A DNA stretch of 34,581 bases, from NCBI GenBank assembly GCA_020425695.1, contig JAGQRE010000027.1:1-34581 (forward strand), given 5' to 3'. The translations under genes were made by a program, and so were the position numbers. The stretch is from Planctomycetota bacterium. GTDB taxonomy: Bacteria > Planctomycetota > UBA8742 > UBA2392. The notes under the pieces were generated by a model. The model had not been told where the DNA came from and searched no databases. It saw only the letters and a list, made by a program, of their open reading frames with translations. Below are positions 1 through 6,026 of the stretch, one piece after another. Numbering within the stretch: position 1 is the stretch's first letter; the number at the start of each line of letters is the position of its first letter.

Positions 1-115
1 AGACGTCAGTGATCAACTGCTGGCAAACGAGGCAGTACACCGTCTCAGCGAGTCGGTGGTCGGCAACCTTCTGCTTCCGGTTGCAGTGCGGGCAAATGAT
101 CTCAACCGTCGCCAT
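1..115 (-). CDS. Zinc-ribbon protein, 3' end cut by window edge
   Basis: A minus-strand frame opens with ATG at 115-113 and stays open to base 1, giving 38 residues of a longer protein. The visible part contains CPHC (residues 8-11) and CLVC about 20 residues later, a four-cysteine zinc-ribbon pattern. It parallels the start of the next gene upstream (242-673), which has CPFC and CMKC at the same spacing and a shared RL dipeptide between them. I infer tandem paralogs. The function is unknown. The 126 bases separating it from the upstream gene show no clear terminator, so it may belong to the same transcription unit. The C-terminus and any membrane segment lie outside the window. Confidence 0.6.
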   Translation of the reverse strand, partial: MATVEIICPHCNRKQKVADHRLAETVYCLVCQQLITDV

Positions 116-241
116 GACTCAGATCTACGTTCCAATGCGACACATTCTTGCGACAAGCTTCGTTACCGCCCCACCAGTGTGCAATTCTGCATTGAATTGT
201 GCAAAAATCGAGAGCCCGTCGCCACGAGTTGTAGTTATCGC

Positions 242-673
242 CTATCGGGTCATCGGCACGATGACGAGCCAAACGAAGGCAGCCAGACCTGCCACGATGA
301 CGACGGCAAAGATCAGGATCATCAGCACGTTGGAGCGGTCTCGCTTTGGCTCTACGTAGACCGGGGTTTGGTAACCCTCAAGATTGAACGAGCCCGGGAT
401 CATCACCGTCGAAGGATCAAAGCCTTTTGAGTAGTCTTCGCTTGCTGCGACGATTTCGGACAGGTTGGTAATCCCGCTGGCACTGATGATCTTGCCGTGC
501 AGCGGAATCTGCAGTCTGGGTGGTGGTGACTTCTTCTTGTTCAGGAACGGGTCTTCGATCGTGCCCCGGCACTTCATGCAGACCCATGGCTCACGCAGAC
601 GCTTCTCGGGCACGTGCTGCTCGGCCTTGCAAAACGGGCAGACGACCTCAATCCGAGCCATGGGCTTACCCAC
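242..673 (-). CDS. Zinc-ribbon protein with C-terminal membrane anchor
   Basis: The predicted protein has 143 residues. An N-terminal zinc ribbon (CPFC and CMKC about 20 residues apart) is followed by a basic, proline-rich linker and a single hydrophobic segment near residues 115-138, so it is probably tail-anchored with the ribbon in the cytoplasm. The start is either GTG at 673, which has AAGGGA just upstream, or ATG at 661, which begins directly at MARIEVVCPFC. The GTG lies six bases after the stop of the preceding gene, consistent with translational coupling. I do not recognise a named family. The position behind an LpoB-like gene and a TPR lipoprotein gene suggests an envelope-related job, which is inference only. 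Confidence 0.7.
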   Translation of the reverse strand: MGKPMARIEVVCPFCKAEQHVPEKRLREPWVCMKCRGTIEDPFLNKKKSPPPRLQIPLHGKIISASGITNLSEIVAASEDYSKGFDPSTVMIPGSFNLEGYQTPVYVEPKRDRSNVLMILIFAVVIVAGLAAFVWLVIVPMTR

Positions 674-679
674 ATTCCC

Positions 680-1957
680 TTACTTGGGCATGTTCGCATA
701 CGGGTCCGCCGTACGCATGCTCTCACCGCGTGGTACGAGATACTTCGGCCTTGAGCGCACGAGCAACGATGCGTCACCGCGCTCCGGCACGGTCAACGGC
801 ACACCCTGTTGACGCATATCGCGTAACTCACGCCCAGAGGCGTCATAGAACCGAATCTCCACGTCGTGCTCGCCGGGCGGCAACTTCGCCATCATCAAGT
901 GCGTTTCGCCGGGCAGAAGCACGTTACCGCGCGTATCGGCTTCGGCGTTCATCAGCAGACTGGCAATCAGCACCACTGCACCGGCGGCCATTACGATCGC
1001 GCCAGCAGTCACCGTACCGTTGCTATCCTTGGCTGCACCCGACTGCAACAGTTTGCGCCCCACGTGCATGGCCGCCGCGCCGGTTACAATACCGGCCGTC
1101 TTTGCGATGGCCTTGCCCTTCAGAATATCGTCCATCACGCGACCGCCTCGCGTAATGGCCTGATAAAACGTGTCGCCAATCTTGTAAGCCTGCCCCAGTG
1201 ACTGGCCGTCCACCCAGACTTCAGCGAATGACTCGGCGTACTCACCCTGATTGATCGCCCTGACGCTGCCGTAGTTTCCCTCCGCGGTGAAGTACGGCCC
1301 TTGGCCCAACTCGATCATCATCACGACGTTTGAATCCACCTGAGCATCGAGATTGAACCACGGGCAGTCCGGGTCGAAGTTCGCTTCGTCGCGCGGCAGC
1401 TTATTCAGTTCGTCCAGCACCATCTTGGCGCCGTCTTTGTCGCCACGATCAAGAAAGCAGCGAGTTCGCATGATGAACGCCGGCACCCAGTCGGCCGCAT
1501 ACTGCCCGGCCTCCAGGTCGCCCGTATCAACAAACATGGTGTTCTTGAAACAGGCCATGGCGTCTTCGCGCTCATTGGCCTCGAAGTAGAGCATGCCGAG
1601 GTACCAGCTGTTGAAGGCCCGCTCGTACGGGTCGCCCATCCACCACTTCTGCCTTTCCGAGAAGAAGTATGCGTTGGCGACACCACCGCCCTTGCCGTGG
1701 TTCATGATGTTCCAGGCGCGCAGGTAGTCCGCGTGGGCGCTTTCATAGTAGCCGAGCGCCATTTTGGAATGCGCCCGGTAGTTCAGTACCAGCGTCTGAT
1801 CGCGGTCAGGAAAGCTTTCCAGGTCGCGGGTGTCTTCCATGACCTGCTTCCAGCCGCCCTTTTTCATGGCGGCTTTGGCGTCATACACGCTTGAACACCC
1901 GCACGCGATCAGCGCGAACACAAGCAACAGCAATCCACTTTTCAGGCTGGTTTTCAT
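680..1957 (-). CDS. TPR-type lipoprotein, COG3014-like
   Basis: The protein has 425 residues. It opens with a lipoprotein signal peptide (hydrophobic stretch ending in IACGC, modified Cys 19 or 21). The first half is helical and repeat-like, with runs such as ALGYYESAHADYLRAW and a GDPYER motif; the order of lipobox, TPR-like helices and a G-[DE]-PYE motif recalls the COG3014 family, though I cannot confirm that by search. A hydrophobic Ala/Gly-rich stretch lies near residues 310-335. A beta-rich C-terminal part (PPGEHDVEIRFYDASGREL) resembles a carbohydrate-binding or PEGA-like fold. COG3014 genes often sit beside lpoB-like genes in proteobacteria, which fits the upstream neighbour. The cellular role is unknown, but a periplasmic, membrane-anchored location is likely. 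Confidence 0.7.
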   Translation of the reverse strand: MKTSLKSGLLLLVFALIACGCSSVYDAKAAMKKGGWKQVMEDTRDLESFPDRDQTLVLNYRAHSKMALGYYESAHADYLRAWNIMNHGKGGGVANAYFFSERQKWWMGDPYERAFNSWYLGMLYFEANEREDAMACFKNTMFVDTGDLEAGQYAADWVPAFIMRTRCFLDRGDKDGAKMVLDELNKLPRDEANFDPDCPWFNLDAQVDSNVVMMIELGQGPYFTAEGNYGSVRAINQGEYAESFAEVWVDGQSLGQAYKIGDTFYQAITRGGRVMDDILKGKAIAKTAGIVTGAAAMHVGRKLLQSGAAKDSNGTVTAGAIVMAAGAVVLIASLLMNAEADTRGNVLLPGETHLMMAKLPPGEHDVEIRFYDASGRELRDMRQQGVPLTVPERGDASLLVRSRPKYLVPRGESMRTADPYANMPK

Positions 1958-2007
1958 GGAAACTCTCGACGTCCGTGAAGCAGGCCCGGCCCCGCGCCAT
2001 TGAGTAC

Positions 2008-2039
2008 CCTGGCCGCGACGGGCTTCCGTCGCGGCCGGG
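2008..2039 (-). other. Strong intergenic hairpin
   Basis: GGCCGCGACGG (2011-2021) pairs perfectly with CCGTCGCGGCC (2026-2036) around a 4-base loop, and the outer bases extend the stem to about 14 pairs. It lies in the 91-base gap between the LpoB-like gene and the TPR lipoprotein gene. Neither strand has a convincing U-tract afterwards, so I read it as a processing, stabilising or attenuating hairpin inside the operon rather than a full terminator. Confidence 0.6.
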
Positions 2040-2048
2040 CCTCATGAT

Positions 2049-2672
2049 TTAGCGGTATACGGCTGACTTCTCAGAAACGCGGCGGATCTTGTGCCCACCC
2101 TTGAAGATCAGCTCGTCCGTTTCCGTGTCGATCAACTCGAACGTGTAAAGGATCGTGTCATCCTCGTACTCACCGTCGGTCATCGAGAGAGTGCTGAACT
2201 TGGCCTTCAGGAAGTAGTCGGCACCCAGCTTCGTGCGACGACCGGTACGGTCAGTGCGCTCGCCGGATTCCTTGGCTTCCTTTTCACTAGAGACAGCTTC
2301 CTGCACATCGCTGTCGCGCTGGCTGAAACGAAGCTCGTCGCGGGTGTAGCGGTCCATCAGTTCAACCACGAGGTCTTCCTGGAAGATCTGGCTGACTTCC
2401 GGAAAACGTGTGTCGTTCTGCGGGCGGATTACCGCAACGATCGGGGCGTCGCCCCACTTGGCGATAAAGCGCTCGGTGATCTTCTGTTTCTTGATCTGGT
2501 CGGCGATCTCGTCGGTTACTTCAACCAGGTCGCGGGCGTACGGGCCCGAGCTTTCCGGTCCTACTTCATCGTCATCAAGGTCCTGTCGTGTTGACTGGCG
2601 GCAGCCGGTGTTCACACCGCTTGCGGCAACACAAAAAGCAATCAGCAATAGAATCGTAAACGCAGTCCGCAT
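2049..2672 (-). CDS. LpoB/YcfM-like penicillin-binding-protein activator
   Basis: The protein has 207 residues with an N-terminal signal sequence ending near AASGVNTGC; Cys is a plausible lipidation site, but the -3 residue (Asn) makes the lipobox poor. The core runs VAVIRPQNDTRFPEVSQIFQEDLVVELMDRYTRDELRFSQRD, the pattern of the LpoB family (a Val-rich strand, N-x-T, a helix, then a strand ending in F-S/V). The C-terminal part (ADYFLKAKFSTLS, then TILYTFELIDTETDELIF) also matches that fold. In E. coli LpoB is an outer-membrane lipoprotein that activates PBP1B; the partner here cannot be deduced. GGAGAA precedes the ATG. It is the first gene of the leftward operon, divergent from the pseudouridine synthase gene. 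Confidence 0.72.
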   Translation of the reverse strand: MRTAFTILLLIAFCVAASGVNTGCRQSTRQDLDDDEVGPESSGPYARDLVEVTDEIADQIKKQKITERFIAKWGDAPIVAVIRPQNDTRFPEVSQIFQEDLVVELMDRYTRDELRFSQRDSDVQEAVSSEKEAKESGERTDRTGRRTKLGADYFLKAKFSTLSMTDGEYEDDTILYTFELIDTETDELIFKGGHKIRRVSEKSAVYR

Positions 2673-2785
2673 CGAAGTTTCTCCGTATCAGTGGCCCTAA
2701 GTGAGCGCCGTATAGGGTACCCCCCAAGGCGAATCTGGCAAGCGGCCCATGGCGCAACAATCGCCCACGCGATACGTTCACGCCC

Positions 2786-3817
2786 ATGAACAGCGATCTA
2801 GAACCGAATTTCCGAAAACTGGAAACCACCAGCCTGACTGTTCCCGACAGCGCCGAAGGCTCACGCCTGGACCGTTATCTGGCGACCGAATGGCCTGACT
2901 ACTCGCGCACACTGCTGGCGAACATGATCCGCGATGGCCACGTCAGTGTCGAAGGGCTCGCGCCAACCAAAGTGAAGCCGGCGCTGAAACTCGAGCCCGG
3001 CATGCAGCTAACGGTCGAAAAACCGGCACTGGAGCAACTTGAGCTTCAGCCGGAAGACATTCCGCTCGATATCCCGTTCGAAGACGACGCGATCATTGTC
3101 ATCAACAAGCCGGCTGCCCTTGCGGTGCATCCGCCGAAAGCCGGGCGGGGCGGCACGCTGGCCAATGCGCTGCTGTTTCATTTCCAGCAGCTCAGCCGGA
3201 CTGACCCGATCAGACCGGGGATCATCCACCGCCTGGATGCCGACACCAGCGGCGTGATCGTCTGCGCAAAGGACGAAAGCGCGCACTTCAAACTGGCCAA
3301 ACAGTTTGAGGAACGCACTGTTCGCAAAGAGTACATCGCCATCGTTCGCGGGCGAATGAAAGAGCCCACGGGCAGCATCGACAAGCCGATCGCCCGCCAC
3401 CCGGACCACTACGAGATGCAACGGGTGCATGCCAGCGGCAAGAGCGCGCAGACGGACTTCGAGGTTTTGGAGATTTTCAAGCGCTTCAGTCTGCTGCGCC
3501 TGAAACCAAGAACCGGGCGTACACACCAGATTCGCGTGCACATGGCGACGATCAATCACCCGATTGTCGGTGACCGCCTGTACTCAAAGCGCCCACCTCT
3601 CACCCGTAGCGAAATTCTGGGGCGTGAAGCAGAAGCCGGCGAGCCCCCACTGATTGCCCGGCAAGCCCTGCATGCCGCGCGCCTTGAGTTTGAACATCCC
3701 CGCACTGGCGAGCGCGTAAGCTTCGAGGCACCCCTGCCCGACGACATCCAGCGCGCCCTTGATGCATTGCTGGAAAGCCGTCCGCCCAATAAGCCGGAAG
3801 ACGCCGGGAAGGAATAG
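2786..3817 (+). CDS. RluA-family 23S rRNA pseudouridine synthase (RluC/RluD-type)
   Basis: The enzyme isomerises uridine to pseudouridine in structured RNA, most likely 23S rRNA. An S4 RNA-binding domain at about residues 25-75 (SRLDRYLATEWPDYSRTLLANM) is followed by the catalytic domain. The catalytic motif HRLDADTSG contains the invariant Asp of the family. The downstream KPRTGRTHQIRVH motif and IVGDRLYS also match RluA-type enzymes. The length of 343 residues is usual. The C-terminal tail (SRPPNKPEDAGKE) is variable and probably disordered. The exact target uridine cannot be read from sequence. No strong ribosome-binding site precedes ATG 2786. The selenoprotein gene follows 35 bases downstream on the same strand. 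Confidence 0.93.
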   Translation: MNSDLEPNFRKLETTSLTVPDSAEGSRLDRYLATEWPDYSRTLLANMIRDGHVSVEGLAPTKVKPALKLEPGMQLTVEKPALEQLELQPEDIPLDIPFEDDAIIVINKPAALAVHPPKAGRGGTLANALLFHFQQLSRTDPIRPGIIHRLDADTSGVIVCAKDESAHFKLAKQFEERTVRKEYIAIVRGRMKEPTGSIDKPIARHPDHYEMQRVHASGKSAQTDFEVLEIFKRFSLLRLKPRTGRTHQIRVHMATINHPIVGDRLYSKRPPLTRSEILGREAEAGEPPLIARQALHAARLEFEHPRTGERVSFEAPLPDDIQRALDALLESRPPNKPEDAGKE

Positions 3818-3852
3818 GGCCCCGCGCCTGTTCTGGCAGCGGAGGAAACACC

Positions 3853-4383
3853 GTGCTCAAGACACTGCTACCACTTCTGACCCTGGCGGTACTGCTGGGC
3901 GCTTGCCCTCAGGGCGACAACAAGCCTGAACCCAAACCGACTGGCGAAAGCGCGGCCGGGTTAGTCATTGGTACAACCTTCGACGGCAAGCCGCTGACCC
4001 TCGGCAAGGGTGAGCTGGAGGGCAAGTCTGTAGTTGTCACCTATTTCGCCACCTGGTGAGGCGCCTGCGCGAAAGAAGCGCCCGTGCTGGCGCAACTGAA
4101 GGAAGAGCACCCCGACCTGTACTTCATATCGCTGACGATCGAAGAGAAGGACGACGAAGCCAAAGTCAGCCAATGGTTGAAGAAGGCAGGAGCCGAAAGC
4201 TTGAAAGCCGGTAAGTCGTCCGATACGGCCAAGTCCAAGCTGCACAAATTTGCCGGGCTTGAGGGCATTGCGATCCCCGCGGTGATCATGATCGGCAAAG
4301 ACGGTGTTGTGCATAAGGGACTCGAAAGTCCATTCTCCCATGACGATCTAAAGACCGGCGTGGCTGAACTTAGTGCGAAGTAA
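3853..4383 (+). CDS. TlpA/thioredoxin-like lipoprotein, probable selenoprotein with in-frame UGA (Sec69)
   Basis: The start is GTG 3853, preceded by GGAGGA at 3841-3846. Residues 1-18 form a lipoprotein signal peptide ending LLGAC, so the protein is probably anchored in the periplasm. The frame runs to TGA at 4057-4059, directly after the strand VVVTYFATW, and continues without further stops for 107 codons to TAA 4381-4383. Read through, the active site is ATW-U-GAC with Sec69 and Cys72, the first position of the WCxxC motif of TlpA/ResA-type thioredoxins. The remainder completes the fold: a helix with AKEAPVLAQLKEEHPD, the strand LYFISLTIEE, an insertion helix, the cis-proline loop IAIP142AV and the edge strand IMIGKDGVV. 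The length of 176 residues is normal. Family knowledge says Sec at this position is the attacking nucleophile in disulfide exchange. The alternative is a nonsense mutation or base error, since TGC to TGA is one change. A GC-rich hairpin follows the UGA. Selenocysteine genes are not in this window. Confidence 0.82.
4078..4093 (+). promoter_or_regulatory. Candidate bacterial SECIS hairpin
   Basis: GCGCC (4078-4082) pairs with GGCGC (4089-4093) around the six-base loop CGUGCU. The loop begins 23 bases after the UGA codon (4057-4059) and has G in its second position. Known bacterial SECIS elements lie within the coding sequence just after UGA, with a short stem, a small loop and a G near the loop start, where SelB binds. 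Competing pairings exist, for example GGCGC 4060-4064 with GCGCC 4078-4082, so the structure is a prediction and no folding energy was computed. Confidence 0.5.
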
Positions 4384-4411
4384 CATTCCATTACGTTGGT
4401 GTTCAAAACTT

Positions 4412-4444
4412 TGCGGTCACTGGCAATGCCGGTGACCGCATTTT
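4412..4444 (+). terminator. Rho-independent terminator after the selenoprotein gene
   Basis: TGCGGTCAC (4412-4420) pairs with GTGACCGCA (4432-4440), followed by TTTT. It begins 29 bases after the stop codon and closes the pseudouridine synthase-selenoprotein unit. Confidence 0.75.
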
Positions 4445-4511
4445 CCTGTAAAGATATCCTAAGCGGTTGTCCGATAGCGGCTTATGAATCGCACTGATTG
4501 CCCGCGATTGT

Positions 4512-4529
4512 TTGGCACGGCGCACGCTT
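4512..4529 (+). promoter_or_regulatory. Possible sigma-54-type promoter for the 46-residue lipoprotein gene
   Basis: TTGGCACGGCGCACGCTT contains GG and GC dinucleotides separated by ten bases, the -24/-12 spacing of sigma-54 promoters. The -24 half matches TTGGCACG well; the -12 half (ACGC in place of TTGC) is poor. It lies about 60 bases before the start at 4588. No activator site was recognised, so this is weak evidence. Confidence 0.25.
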
Positions 4530-4587
4530 AGACCGTGCAGCGTATGCTCGGAACATTCTAAAGAACTAAAATTACAGGAGTTACGAT

Positions 4588-4728
4588 ATGAAGAAGTTCG
4601 CTCTCGCGGTTGTTGTGATCGCCTTCGGTGCCCTCATGGTCGCCGGTTGCCCAACTGACAACAAGGCCGCCAACGGCGCAGGCAACAAGGCTCCGGCCAC
4701 CAATGGTGCCAACGGCGCCAACAGCTAA
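4588..4728 (+). CDS. Small lipoprotein, 46 residues
   Basis: ATG 4588 is preceded by CAGGAG at 4575-4580. The peptide begins MKKFALAVVVIAFGALMVAGC, a textbook lipoprotein signal peptide with lipobox VAGC. The mature part of about 26 residues is low-complexity and rich in Asn, Gly, Ala and Lys (NGAGNK, NGANGANS). No domain is recognised. The good ribosome-binding site, the lipobox and a strong hairpin 40 bases after the stop support a real, separately expressed gene. Function is unknown; an entericidin-like small lipoprotein is only an analogy. Confidence 0.75.
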   Translation: MKKFALAVVVIAFGALMVAGCPTDNKAANGAGNKAPATNGANGANS

Positions 4729-4767
4729 ATCGGATTCATGATTGCCATCAGGCGATCTGAGACCACG

Positions 4768-4794
4768 AGTCCCGAGGCTTTTTGCCTCGGGACT
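4768..4794 (+). terminator. Hairpin terminator after the small lipoprotein gene
   Basis: AGTCCCGAGGC (4768-4778) pairs perfectly with GCCTCGGGACT (4784-4794) around TTTTT. The following bases (TGCCATTTA) are only weakly T-rich, but the position 40 bases after the stop fits termination. Confidence 0.7.
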
Positions 4795-4877
4795 TGCCAT
4801 TTAACAACTAACGCAATTTCCGCGTGAGATTCGGTACACGCCCGCCACTACTCGAACACCAGAACACGGAGATAAGC

Positions 4878-5885
4878 ATGCGCATGATGAAGATTTTGGC
4901 AGCGGTTGCACTGGTCGGAATGATCAGCCCGCTCGCCCTCGCACAGGACAAGACTGAGAAAGATCCGAAGAAGGAAGATCGCAAGACTGAGTCCGAAAAG
5001 AAGGACGAAGGCAAGTCAGAAACCAAGGTTGATCGCGGCGACAAGAAGGCCGAAGACCTGTTCAAGCGCGCCTACACCCGCGTTTACTCAGCAGAATCCA
5101 AGGGACTGACCAAGCTGCATGCCGGCTCAGATATCAGCGTTGACGCCACTGCCATGGGCTTTGGCCAGATGCCGTTTGAGGGCGAAGTCTTCTGGAAGTC
5201 CGGCGGCGCAGCCATCTGGAAGTCCACTGAAGAAGAAGGCGCCAGCAGCAGCCCGCTCGGCAACCTGTCAGACATCGCCAAGGGGCTGTTTGAGCCGTAC
5301 CTGGGCTACGTAACAGGCTTCGAGTCTTACGACGTGCGTTTCAAGAAGGCCAACTTTGCCTTCGGCGACCCCGTCATGGACGAGAAGGACGAAAAGAAGG
5401 AAATCGCCAAGACCGTCATCGTCACCTACATCGACAGTGAGCGCAAAGTCGAGACCTTCACCGTGGCCGAGAACAAGGTGAAGACCATGGCCCACGAAAC
5501 GGAACTGCAAGGCCAGAAGGCCGAAGTGACCTTTGCGTACGAATACGAAGACCAGGGCAAGAATCTGCGCCTTAGCGCCGTGAACGCCGAAACCGAAGTC
5601 GACATGTCAGGTCTGCCAGGCCAGGAACCTGACCCGAAGAACCCGGTACCGAAGGGTGAAAGCAAGCAGAAGCTTGAGGGGCAGATCAAAGTCAGCAAGT
5701 ACGGCAAGGTCGGCGAGTATGAGCTGGCGCTTGAGATGGAAGCGACCCTGAAGTTCAACATGATGGGCCAGGAAATGTCATTCCCGGCCACGCTGTCACT
5801 CAGCGATGCGAAGATCAACGACGACGTCAAGGATGACGACTTCCCTGAGGAAGCCAAAGGTAACACCGACGACGACGAGTTCTAA
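4878..5885 (+). CDS. Secreted protein of unknown function, acidic C-terminus
   Basis: I chose ATG 4878 because GGAG lies six bases upstream and the protein then begins with a signal peptide (MRMMKILAAVALVGMISPLALAQ, cleavage after ALAQ). The mature protein of about 312 residues starts with a Lys/Glu/Asp-rich linker of some 40 residues, continues as alternating beta-strand-like segments (VEGEVFWKSG-like stretches, TVIVTYIDSERKVETFTV), and ends in an Asp/Glu-rich tail (DDDVKDDDFPEEAKGNTDDDEF, quoted in parts of the family style only here). No family is recognised. It is predicted to be exported. A strong hairpin follows the stop. Its post-signal sequence (AQDKTEKD) resembles that of the exported protein at 11477 (AQDKETKES), but the rest does not obviously align. 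Confidence 0.75.
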   Translation: MRMMKILAAVALVGMISPLALAQDKTEKDPKKEDRKTESEKKDEGKSETKVDRGDKKAEDLFKRAYTRVYSAESKGLTKLHAGSDISVDATAMGFGQMPFEGEVFWKSGGAAIWKSTEEEGASSSPLGNLSDIAKGLFEPYLGYVTGFESYDVRFKKANFAFGDPVMDEKDEKKEIAKTVIVTYIDSERKVETFTVAENKVKTMAHETELQGQKAEVTFAYEYEDQGKNLRLSAVNAETEVDMSGLPGQEPDPKNPVPKGESKQKLEGQIKVSKYGKVGEYELALEMEATLKFNMMGQEMSFPATLSLSDAKINDDVKDDDFPEEAKGNTDDDEF

Positions 5886-5912
5886 TCGGGACCCCACGCC
5901 TGATTCAGAAGA

Positions 5913-5944
5913 ACAAAGATCGACCCACGGGTCGATCTTTGTTC
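5913..5944. terminator. Bidirectional terminator between convergent genes
   Basis: AACAAAGATCGACC (5913-5926) pairs perfectly with GGTCGATCTTTGTT (5931-5944) over 14 bases with a four-base loop. The A/T-rich stem base gives T-rich 3' flanks in both directions, suiting the secreted-protein gene on the left and the dehydrogenase gene converging from the right. Confidence 0.8.
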
Positions 5945-6026
5945 GTTTCGCCTGCGTCTCGGGCGTGGGCAAATTAGCCAGCCGTCCTGCTCCGGCGAAA
6001 AATCCAAGGCATACGGATACTGTCAG

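Noticed and set aside
520..1155. 211-residue plus-strand ORF rich in Arg, Ser and Pro
   Set aside because: It is antisense to the TPR lipoprotein and has the composition of a non-coding frame.
3853..4059. A 68-residue lipoprotein ending at the UGA, followed by a separate ORF at 4084
   Set aside because: Both pieces are in one frame, the break is exactly at a catalytic Cys codon and the second piece lacks a ribosome-binding site. Read-through as Sec explains both better.
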